From Rhabdophis nuchalis (taxonomy: Eukaryota; Chordata; Lepidosauria; Squamata; Natricidae): DNA of 64,000 bases. The notes under the pieces were generated by a model, which was given only the letters and a program-made list of their open reading frames with translations, was not told the origin of the DNA and ran no database searches. The position numbers and the translations under genes were made by a program. Within the stretch, counting starts at the first letter, position 1; every line of letters starts with the position of its first letter. The stretch spans positions 1,735,001 through 1,799,000 of the forward strand of contig CM077653.1 of the NCBI GenBank assembly GCA_039707465.1, given 5' to 3'. Shown here one piece after another: positions 42,826-52,671 of the stretch.

Positions 42826-45161
42826 GAAACACTCACTCATCTGCAGGCTGTTTTTTGGGGTTTTCTGCACAACTCCAGAAAGGAAATGGAAGGATTATTC
42901 AATGCAGAAGCTGGGATTTATTTGCTGGTATTACTTATTCAGAGAAAGCACAGCACTAAAACAACCCTGTGCAGTAAATTTGGAGGGGAAAAAACCCTAA
43001 GCTGTTGCAAACTTGGAAAGTAACATTCTCTTTCTTCTTTGTATGGGTAGTGTGAGCAAGGTAATACTAGCCACAGCATCATTTCTGAACGTCTGCTTCC
43101 ATTTTTGGAAGGAAAAAAGACGTTCTTGACATGCTCACCTGTATTGGAGAGGCTCCCATCTAGCAAACCTTGGCTAAGACCTTGTTGTAAAATGACCACC
43201 AAAGTGAAGTTTCAATCTTTACACTATAAAAATCCCATCACGGCTTCTTTCAGGTCAATCAAGGATGAAGAGCCAGAGTGGCCAAGAGGGAAACAAGCAA
43301 CTGCCCACAGCATGGCCAAGTGACTCTGTCATAGAATAGATGCCAGTCTTGAACCAGGAAAGCAATCAACATAAATTAAGTTGACTGACAGTCAAAGCTA
43401 GGCTGACAGAAATGCTCTCTTTTTTTTCCATGTAGGACCAGTTGAAGAAAGTGCTTAATGGGAGTTCCTTGGCTTGGTTTCTCTCCAAGCATCACATACT
43501 AGTAGGAAGACTGACCACTAGATTGTCTTCTTCAAGTGTGGTGGTGTGGGACTGGCTAGTGTAGGTGGATGCTTTGAGTGGTTGACCTACCCTCAAGTCT
43601 ACCCAACTAACCGTTCTTTGGCCATGGTTGGCCAAACATCTTGGAGAAGGTATTGTGAAGCTCCCAAAAGTGAACCTAATTAAGTTACAAGCCTCGAGAC
43701 AAAGTTCAGGAGAAATCTCATCATTTATTAGGATCAACATTCTGGCTTGAGCTCCGGTGCAGCCAGAATTGAAAGTTATTTGATGGCGCCTGAACTTTAC
43801 CCTCCTATGTCCCCTCCCCTCTGACTGTCATAAATCACGTTAACCCAATTAGCACTGAAATTAAATCTATGCATGCGCAGTCACAGGCCATCCTGAGATT
43901 CCATTCTGACCACAGGAATGTCAAGAATTCTCACTTCTCTAGGGCAGCCTGATAATCGTCATGGCAACGCTGTAGCAGTTGACAGGTATTCTTGGCTGGA
44001 GGGACACATTTTTGTTGTTGTGGGAAAAGTCAACTGATGCAGATGAAGGGAGTTCATGTCAGGCCTGCCTCCGTCCAAATCCCAAGAAGGAAAACCCACC
44101 GACTCCATTGAAGTAGAGATGAGGAGGTTCTCTGACTGAGTTTGAAATGATAGCAGCGAAAGCGAGGCAAGATCTGATTGCAAAAGCACGGAAGTTACAA
44201 ATTGAAAGTTTCCCCCAATCCCCCTCCCACCCAGGGTCCCTTGCTGAGTAATGTCCAGTGTGATATTGTGAGAGGCTCATCTTCAGGGATTCAGCACATC
44301 TGGAGTCCTAGGATGGTTGGCCTTGACAAGGTGTAAACAACTCCATTCAACGGGCGCAATAATTCTTGAGAGCAAACCTCTCTTTCAGTTCACATGGGAC
44401 TTCAGCTCACCTGCTCACTTCCCCAACCCAAATGCCATGCCCCCCATTACTATGACAGCCGATAGCAAGCATGCATCCCAAAAGAATCCCATGCTAGAGA
44501 GCCGGCTGACAGTTCACCAGAGGCTACAGATTCAATGTGCCCCTTTCTGTTCTTGAATGATTAAAAAAAAAAGTTGACACCTTGGGAACATGTTGAACTT
44601 TTGAAAGAGTTCTTCCAAGCAACCTGGTGTTTATGGAGTCATAGGATGTGGGATCTGAAGGTGTGAGATGTTGATCCACCTCTAATGGCCATTTCATGTT
44701 CCCAGCTGAAGTAGCACTCAAGGCCTCTTTAAACTTCTCACCAGGGAGGATAATGGGGGTCAGTGAGCAGGAAGGTGATCTTCAGGGCGAGTCATTAGCA
44801 TCAAGCTCAGTTGAGGTGAGTCCTTGAGATCTCAAGAAGCTTCTCAGCAATGGAGAAGCCAAGGGATCTATCCAGCATTGCAAAGAACCTTGGAAAAAAC
44901 AATTTACTTGGAGATAATAAATAACATCTCCACCTTGGTTGGATAGGCACCTGGATAGATACAGAGAAAGTTGTAGAAGACAAGCAAAGTAGAACTGTCT
45001 CTCCAAGTTCTTCTGAAGGAATCATGAATTCTACCTTAAGGCTCCTACTCTGTAAATACTTGGCCTGGTGGCCAACTCCTTTAATTGATGGGGGAATAGC
45101 TTAAGGGTTGGACTGTGTAGTCCAAACAAGATTTGTGAAAGCACCGTAGAGTGATTAAAGT
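42826..45161. other. Intergenic sequence, mostly unrecognised
   Basis: 43680-44290 has LTR-like pieces (TCATCATTTATTAGGATCAA, TGTCAGGCCTGCCTCCGTCC) similar in style to 59104-59300. No exon on either strand. Confidence 0.4.
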
Positions 45162-45805
45162 TGCTGTGACCTGCCAGTGCCAGCAGACCTGGCAGCAGAT
45201 TCGGAGAGTGAGGAGGTTGGGAAGGAACATGGGCCAGTCCTGGAGTCTGGGGAAGGCTCTGAGGAGGGCTCTGCGTAGGAGGCAGGGAAGGGACCAAGGC
45301 CACCTGGTAGTTATTTGCTGCCTCCAGAGTCTGACATCAGCGAGGCAGAAGAATAGCGGGAGCCTGCTCCCAGTGTGCGCATGTGCAGAGTTGATAGGCT
45401 AGAAGAACAATGAAGAAAACAGGGTCGACTTGGGAGTAAGGCCTGGAGATGATTGGCCCCTCCCATTAGACATAAAAGAGGAGCAAATGGGACGTGAGCT
45501 TTTGCAGGAAGCAATTAGTCCATCTGGTCGGTTCAAACTTTGAAAAGTTGGACTGTTGGACTTTGTGCTAGGTTTGGCAATTAGGTTTCTGGCAGCATTC
45601 CCAGGGAGATAGGGTGGGTGTTTATCAGCATTCCCCTGGAGGAAAGACCATGGCGACTCGAGCAGACATCTGTCGGAATCTTCACAGGCTGTTTGTGAGG
45701 CATTGCAGACTGTGAATGACCATAATTCACAGCCGTATAAATAAAAGAAGGTTTTGGGGACTAAGATTGTGGTTCATGCTTTCTCAGGCAGCCTGGGTCA
45801 GAACA
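45162..45805 (+). mobile_element. Solo LTR with 5-bp target duplication
   Basis: 644 bp beginning TGCTGTGACC and ending GTCAGAACA, flanked by AAAGT at 45157-45161 and 45806-45810. Contains a TATA-like ACATAAAAGAGG near 45470 and an AATAAA near 45738, in the order expected of U3-R-U5. No internal retroviral genes. Confidence 0.78.
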
Positions 45806-46960
45806 AAAGTAATGCAACCCTTATCAGTTAATGGAAGATTAGCTTTTCGTTGCTGATTAAAAGACTGCCTGGAATCTTTAGTCTGTCAGATGATAAAAAG
45901 TCAAACATGCCCTAAACCAGAATGATATCAGATGAGTGGCGAAGCCCGTATCACTCAAGGATGAAAGTCAAACTAAAAGGTAACCTCATCCGCATCTTCT
46001 CCTTTTGAAGCCAAGAAGTCGTTGGTGGTTGGTAGAACTTCTTCAGGAAAGCTTTTATCTGCTAACCAACGGGACAAAAATGAATCTTCCATTAACTCAC
46101 AAGGGTTGCAATACTTTTAAGTAGCAGGAACAGGAAACCCATCCTATTTCTCCCACCATTTGACCCTGAGCGAGGACGTTCTTTCCATTAAAGGTTATTT
46201 GTCAGCTGGTCTAATTTTTCTTTCATCACTCTTCATCACTCTTCAACCTTGCAGGAGGCAGTCTGTTTAGACCCTGTTTTTCTCAGCTTTAAGTTCTGTA
46301 GGCAGTGAGTCAAAGACTTTGACCAATTTAGACCATTTTGGATTTTCCATTCTTTGGTGGTCATCCTGTCCAAATTTCAGCGACCAACATACGGCAGGTC
46401 TGCGCATGTTTTTTTTTTTTAAATGAAACTTGTGTTGATTTGGAGTGAAAAGACACCCAACCCAACCAGCGAGCGCATCTTTACGGAAAGCAGTTATCTT
46501 CAAAAGAGGCTTATTAGGTAAGCTGGTCCCTGGGACTCACTGAAAACACCACCTTTGATGAAATGTGCTGGAACTAATGGACTTGAAAAGATGAGATTGT
46601 GGGTAATGCGCTGGCTGTAGAACAGCAAAGGATAAATAATAGCCGTAGATTGCTTTTCTGCATCATTTTTTTCCCCAATGCAACGTCTTTGACCCTTTCC
46701 TCTGAGGCTGGGTGTCGGCTCAGGAAGGGCCCAGAATGCAAAACGACTGTGGGAATCGGTCCCTGTGTTAACTACTGAGGATGTCATATGCTGGATTATT
46801 ATCCCAAAGGTGCTTTTTCAAGGGACAACTGGACTTTCTAGGATGAGAAGTGAAATGTCTTCAAAGAAAAACAAACCAACAGAAAGTCCAGTTGCCTCTT
46901 GCAAAAATACCTTTGTCTTGTATTACTCGGTACAATCCACACTTTCATCCATGTAACACC
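45806..46960. other. Unique intergenic sequence
   Basis: Nothing recognised. Confidence 0.45.
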
Positions 46961-48000
46961 GGTCTGGTAATACAATTCCCAGTTTGGTATCCCAAAAATT
47001 TGTCTGCTTCTTATATCTTGAATGATTTTCAGGCCAATTCTTGCTTTTCCCCCCTTGCCAAATATATTTATATATTATTAACTTCCTCAAGAATTTTTCC
47101 CAATTTTATCAAAATTGTTTGGAATAAGTACAATAATCTTGGCAATATGTTCATTTTAATTGTTGCTACTCTTCCTACCAATGATAATTGTAGGTTCTGC
47201 CACTTTTCCAGGTCTATTCAAAAAAATTTCAACCACTTATAATAATTATCTTCTTCAATTGTTACACAGCTTGCCATCAACTGGATCCCTAGGTACATAA
47301 CTTTCTTTACAATTTGAATTTCTGTTCTCTTTGTTAACTCTGTTTTTTGCTTATCTGTAATGTTTTTCACTACAATCTTAGTTTTCTCTTTATTTATTTT
47401 CAGACCTGCCATTTCTCCATATTCTTTTATTTTTTGTATTAATTTAGTATTTTTCGGAGTATATAATGCACCAGAGTATAAGACACATCAAGATTTTGAA
47501 GAGGCAAATAAAAAAAAGTTTTTGCACTCCACAGACCTTGCAAAAACGGCCCGTTTTTTGTGAAAAGGGGCCCATTTTTTGTAAAAAAAAAAAAAAAGGG
47601 GGGGGGGGACATGCATAGCTTTTAGGAGGTTTCCAGTGTGTTCCTGGGGGTTAGGGGGGGGGCAAAAAAACAGCCTGTTTTTTGCTCATTTCTGCCCTCT
47701 CCAGCCCCCAGGAGCACTCTGGAAGCCTCCTAAAAGCTATGCATGTCCATTTTTGCAAAGGGGGTGTGGTATTCATGCTGTATTCAGTGTATAAGACACA
47801 CCCAGATTTTCACCCTCTTTTCTGAGGGAAAAAGGTGCGTCTTATACTCCCAAAAATACAGTAGGCCGTATTACTAGTGGATCTTCCACAATAAAAGCTA
47901 GATCAGCTGCAAAGGCCTGTAACTTCCGCTGTTCCCTTTTAATCTCCATACCTTTTATCTCTATATCTTGCAATGAAACTCATGGAGGTGACCTTAAGCC
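46961..48000 (-). pseudogene. L1-type LINE ORF2 relic, split by a MITE
   Basis: On the - strand, about 48000-47869 encodes a decayed IKGMEIKREQRKLQAFA...IV EDPL segment (the L1 FADD region), and about 47452-46961 continues with LIQKIKEYGEMAGLKINKEK then VMYLGIQL. The MITE at 47453-47868 separates the two. The reading frame is broken and the element is inactive. Confidence 0.78.
47453..47868. mobile_element. TA-flanked inverted-repeat MITE inside an L1 relic
   Basis: Termini GTATTTTTCGGAGTATATAA and TTATACTCCCAAAAATAC are inverted; the interior is mirrored around A- and G-runs (GCATAGCTTTTAGGAGG against CCTCCTAAAAGCTATGC). A similar element is at about 55675-55985. Confidence 0.75.
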
Positions 48001-48746
48001 AGTCACTGCCTGTCCTGCTGTACTATGCCTGAGTAGAGAAAACGGGAAGAATCCCAGCCATTTGCGTTGGTGAAATGTCGAAGGATCCATGGACCTCTGC
48101 CCAGAATCTCACCAAACTCCGAAGAACAAAAAGTCGGACCACAACTATTCGACCCAAGTTGCCATAATGGAGAGGGCCACTAGATAGCAGCCATGAGCTG
48201 GGTGTGTGCGGACAGGTGCCTGTGTCTGTACATCTCTGCTGCCATCTGGTGGTTGCCCCCCAGTTTTGCCCCCCAGGGTAGTTTTTCTAATGAAGAGCTG
48301 CTCCATCCACCCCGCAGGGTCTATTTCTAGGCAGGAGGCCTGAAGAGCAAAACCTGGTTTCCAAAGATCGGTGGGGATGAAAACAAAAAAATAAAAACCA
48401 AGGGAAAAGGAGGACAGATGATGTCTCCCCCGGAGTCTCTGCTTGAACATATTACGAAGCTCTTTCTCCCCCCCACCCCGATTCCTTCTCCTCTTGCGTT
48501 ATCTACAGCCAACACTTTTCCTGTGGCCTCGTGGGAATTCGAACGATCCCACGGAGGGAAGATGGGGAAGCAGGGAGAAAGGGAAAGGAAAACAGCCACT
48601 CGCTTTCCCTCTCTATTTGCTTCTGCCTTGTTGCGTTGGAGCCTCAAACGAGACCCTCAAAATATTTACCCAGGGAATAGTTGCAAGTGGGGGGAGGCTG
48701 GGAACCTCTCCTCAGGGCCAATGCCACCTGCCAGGTGTTTCAAAGG
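48001..48746. other. Unique non-coding sequence
   Basis: Nothing recognised. Confidence 0.45.
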
Positions 48747-48814
48747 GGTTTGAAGGAGGAGGAGGAGGAGGAGGAGGAGGAGGAGGAGGAGGAGGAGGAG
48801 GAGGAGGAGGAGGA
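48747..48814. repeat. (GGA)n microsatellite
   Basis: About 22 perfect GGA units. Confidence 0.96.
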
Positions 48815-49079
48815 GAAGGGCGTTTGGGCTAAGGCAGACTCTTCCCCAGCTCAGTTAATTAACTCGTTCCCAGTTGATGGAATTTGCATTTTTATGGATT
48901 TGCATTCTTTTTCATTAAAACAATCCCCCATCCTGCGTGTTCAGTGGAAGGAGGTGTTTATTTGCCCCGTGGGAAGCTCTGAAGAGAGAAGGGTCTCCCC
49001 CCAAGGCCCCAAGCCCAACCCTGCCCAATTCCCCCTTGGTGTCTCTCCAACTGCACAGAAGGGGCTTCTGATAAGACAC
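48815..49079. other. Unique sequence with AT-core motifs
   Basis: 48846-48930 carries GTTAATTAACTC and two ATTTGCAT octamer-like sites; see findings. Confidence 0.45.
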
Positions 49080-49826
49080 ATCTCCCTCCTTCCCTCCCTT
49101 TCTCTCCTTTTCTCTCCCTCCCTCCCTCCCTCCCTTTCTTTCACTCTCTCTCCCTTCCTGTTTCCTTCCCTCTTTCTCTCTCTCCCTCCTTTTCCCTCCC
49201 TCCTCTCCTTCCCTCTCCCTTTCTCCTTCCCTCCCTCCTCCCTCTTTCCCTCCCCCTCCCTTTCTCTCCCCTCCCTCCCGCCTTCTCTCCCTCCCTCTTT
49301 CCGTCTCCCTCCCTCTCTTCTCTCCCCCTCCCTTCCTGTTCCCCTCCCTCTTTCTCTCTCTCCTTCCTTTTCCCTCCCCTCCTCCCCTTCCCTCTCCCTC
49401 TTTCCCTCCCTCTCTTTCTCTCCACTCCCTCCCTCCTCCTCTCCCTCCCTTTCCGTCTCCCTTTCTCCCTCCCTCTCTTCTCTCCCCCTCCCTTTCTTTA
49501 TTTCACTCTCCCTCTTTCTCTCCCTCCTTTTCCCTCCCACTCCCCTCCCTCTCCCTTTCTGCTTCCTTACCTCCCTTCTCCCTCCCTCTCTTCTCCTTCT
49601 TTCCCGCTCCCTTTCACTTCCTTTTTTCTCTCCCTCTCCCTCCTCTCCCTCTCTCTCTTCCTCCCTCCCTCTCCTGTCCCTCCCCCTTCTCTCCCTCTTT
49701 CTCCTTCTTCCTCCCTCCTCCTTTCTCTCTCTCTCCCACTCTGTCCATCCTTCCCTTTCCTCCCTCCCTCCGTCCCTCCTTCCCTCCCTCCCTCCCTCCC
49801 TCCCTCCCTCTCCCCTTTCTCCTACT
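49080..49826. repeat. Long polypyrimidine tract (CCCT/CTTT-rich)
   Basis: About 750 nt nearly free of purines on the + strand. Repeated segments (CTCCCTTTCTCCTTCCCTC and variants) suggest amplification by slippage and unequal exchange. Confidence 0.95.
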
Positions 49827-50499
49827 CTGGTATTCAGCACCAGGCTGCACACAAACTCCTTGAGCCTTTGGAGAGTCAATTAGAAGCATTACTCTTTAAC
49901 CTGGCGGATCCCATCGCTTGGAGCGCTTCCCAAAATGAGCCAGGTTGCTGCTGCGTGAAGTGGGCCCTGTCAAATGAATCAATCACCCCCTCCTTGGCCA
50001 GGGTCCATGGGGCAGATTGGGGAGACAAGTAGGAACAAAATGCTCCCACGGGAGAGTCTATCCTCCCTCCCCCCCACCCTGCCCCAATGCTGTTTTGAGA
50101 GAAGCCACTTTGGATGCTTTATCTGGATTTCTCTTTTCTTTTTGCAAAGTGAAGTGCAATTCCATACTCAGACTGAAAGAAGTTTGGGGTGTGTGTGTGG
50201 GTATAGATTCATTCCCTCCTTGCATTCTTCCAGCAGCTGATTTGCCATCTAGCGGTGGCCGACTGGCCCCTCTGCACAACGGTGGCACTTCCAACGTTTT
50301 GGGTAAGAGACGCATGACAGCCAGGGGGTCCGTGGTGGGTTTCAGTGGTTCTGTGGGTGAGGCTCGGTGAGGGGCAGAGAATTTGGCGACCTCTGGACAG
50401 GCTGGCCTCTGGCTCCTGCAACTCCTCCTCTGAATTACAAGGACAATCCACATTAGCTATTCTTCCATCAATCAATCAATCAATCAATCAATCACTCAA
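49827..50499. other. Unique sequence
   Basis: 50331-50385 may be a scrap of the hAT-type repeat (GGTGGGTTTCAGTGGTTCTG). 50467-50495 is a short (ATCA)n run. Otherwise nothing. Confidence 0.45.
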
Positions 50500-50925
50500 T
50501 CGGAAAAGAGCTGGAAGGGACCTTGGAGGTCTTCTAGTCCAACTCCCAGCTCAAGCAGGCGATCCTAGAGCCCAGGCAGTGCAGTGGTTATAGAGTGCAG
50601 TACTGCAGGCTACTTCAACTGACTGCTAGCTGCGAAGTTTCTCCTTAATCCCAGGTTGCTTCTCTCCTTGATTAGTTTCCATCCATTATTGATTGCCTTC
50701 CTGATGCTTTGGAAAATAAGTTGAGCCCCCTCTTTTTTGTGGCAGCCCCTCAATTACTGGAATACTACCATCATGTCCCCCCGTAGTCCTTCGCTTCTCT
50801 AGACTAGCCATGCCCAGTTCCTGCAACCGTTCTTCATGTGTCTTGAGTCTCCAGGCCTTTAATCATCCTAGTTGCTCTTCTCCACACTCTAAGAATCTCA
50901 GCAATCCCCATTAGCTATTCTTGTC
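50500..50925 (-). mobile_element. CR1-type LINE 3' fragment interrupted by a SINE head fragment
   Basis: 50508-50565 and 50632-50900 are CR1 in reverse orientation (AGGTTGCTTCTCTCCTTGAT, CTTTGGAAAATAAGTTGAGC). 50570-50632 (GCAGTGCAGTGGTTATAGAG, TACTGCAGGCTACTTCAACT) is the head of the SINE family at 1713. Confidence 0.75.
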
Positions 50926-51015
50926 AAATGACACACAGAACTGTGGAAGAGCCTCGCTTGTAGAGGTCAAATCAGCAGCCCCCCACGAGAACCCTCTGTT
51001 CCCATGCCCCTAACC

Positions 51016-51123
51016 CAGGGGTCTGCAAAGTTGGCTCTTTGAAGACCGGGGGGCTATGCTGGCTGGGGAATTCTGGGAGTTGAAGTCCCCCGGTCTTCAA
51101 AGAGCCAACTCTGCAGACCCCTG
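51016..51123. mobile_element. hAT-type foldback MITE with perfect 8-bp duplication
   Basis: 108 bp palindrome with ends CAGGGGTCTGCAAAGTTGGC and complement. Duplication CCCTAACC identical at 51008-51015 and 51124-51131. Confidence 0.9.
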
Positions 51124-51483
51124 CCCTAACCTTTAAGACCGGTGCAGTGGCGAAAGAGGGCAACCCTGGAACCCAGGATCTGGAGCAAGCCGGCCGAACA
51201 GGAGGGCGGGAATGGCGGATTTTGCTCCTTGCAAACCTCCGTGCACTTCAAGCCCTACTTCCTGTGAAGTGGAGTAGATTAGCCCACTCATCTGCTGCTC
51301 CGGGGAAGAGATAATGACAGGCAATTTCACATCTGCTCGTCTTGGCATAATGGCCGCCTCAGAGAGTCTAGGAGGGAGAAGGGGAGAATCTATCGGAAAT
51401 CAAATTAAGATTCTCTCTTTCTCTCCCACCAATGGTCGGTGGGTGGGTGGGTGATTGCCTGATTGGGAAGGGAACAAAGCTCA
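51124..51483. other. Unique sequence
   Basis: Nothing recognised. Confidence 0.45.
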
Positions 51484-52110
51484 ACTCACACAACAGAAGA
51501 AGGGAGTTGGAAGAGACCTTGGGGGTCGAACCCTCCTCTTCAGGCAGGAAACCCTACATCACTGCAGGCAGATAATTGTCCAAGCTCTTCTTGAAAACCT
51601 CCACCCACAACTTCTGGAGGCAAGTCGTTCCACTGACTGAACAAGCTCTTCCACTGGTTTAATTGTTCAGATTGCTAGGAAACTCCTCCTTAGTTCCAGT
51701 TCGCTTTTCTCCTTAGTTTCCATCCGTTGCTTCTTGTCCTGCCTTTGGGGGCTTTGGGGAATAGCTTGACTCGCTCTTCTTTGTGGTAGCCCCTCAAATA
51801 TTGGAAGATGCTATCCTGTCACTCCTAGGCCTTCTTTTCATTACACTGATGCGCAATTCCTGCAACCGTTCTTCGAATGTTTTAGCTTCCCTAGTCATCT
51901 TTCTTGCTCTTCTCTGCACTCTTTCCAGAGTCTCCAAATCTTTTTTTACATCGTGGCAACCAAAACTGGATGCCGTATTCCAAGTGTGTCCTTATAAAGC
52001 AGTATTAACCCTTCATGTGATCTTGATTCTATCCCTCTGTTGATGCAGCCTAGAACTGTGTTGGCTTTTTTGGCAGCTGCAGCACACGGCTGGCTCATAT
52101 TTAAACAATT
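51484..52110 (-). mobile_element. CR1-type LINE 3' fragment, longer copy
   Basis: Reverse orientation. Extends upstream of the ORF2 end into sequence with GTGGCAACCAAAACTGGATG and CAGCCTAGAACTGTGTTGGC, typical of amniote CR1. Small deletions and a duplication near 51600-51660. Confidence 0.85.
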
Positions 52111-52435
52111 GTCCACTAGGACGTGGACATATTTGGAAGCAAGCCTGGGTCTGAAGCCTGCAATCTAGCCGTTCCCAGGATTCACAGCATGAAACACTCA
52201 GAAACAAGGAAAGGGTGAAAACAAGATCGCCAGATCCCAAGGGATCCAGCTGGACCGGGTCTGTGTAACGTCCATATCTCAAGTAATGCCTTCTCCTTTT
52301 TTTTTTTTTTTTTTGAATAGGCTCCTTTTGAAAGTGACAATTTCCTACGCAGATAAGGAATTGGTTCCTAGAATTGCCTCTGCAATTTTTACAAATGGAG
52401 GGAAGCCACTTTAATCCAGGCACTGTTCCAAGCGG

Positions 52436-52441
52436 TTTATT
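52436..52441 (-). promoter_or_regulatory. TTC12: Candidate polyadenylation signal of TTC12
   Basis: AATAAA on the - strand about 155 nt after the TTC12 stop, followed by a G/T-containing region. The best-placed signal after the last exon. Confidence 0.5.
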
Positions 52442-52595
52442 AACCTTGATACGTATTTCTATGACCTCCTCTCCCTCCCGCTGCCCCACCCCTCTTTCAA
52501 TCCTCTTGATTGTCAAAAGGAAGCAGAGTTCCAGCCCGGGACCGGGGGGGGGGGCTGGGTACAGAATCCCTCTCTCTGGACCATCTCCTGGCATC

Positions 52596-52671
52596 CTAAG
52601 GGCCTGGCATCTTCCGGATGGAAGCAGTCAGGGCCGCCATGCCGTTCAGCTCCCGCAGCCGGCTGGTGTGC
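52596..52671 (-). CDS. TTC12: TTC12 last coding exon
   Basis: 76 nt, acceptor TTTGCAG. Encodes HTSRLRELNGMAALTASIRK MPGP and stop, collinear with human AAQLRKLHGLEILNSTMKYI with a shorter, different tail. Confidence 0.88.

Noticed and set aside
45031..45402. Frames of 83-90 residues on both strands
   Set aside because: Located in a solo LTR with relatives at 40988-41430; no gene-like conservation.
48681..49883. A 400-residue + frame and a 312-residue - frame
   Set aside because: Low-complexity translation of the (GGA)n and polypyrimidine tracts.
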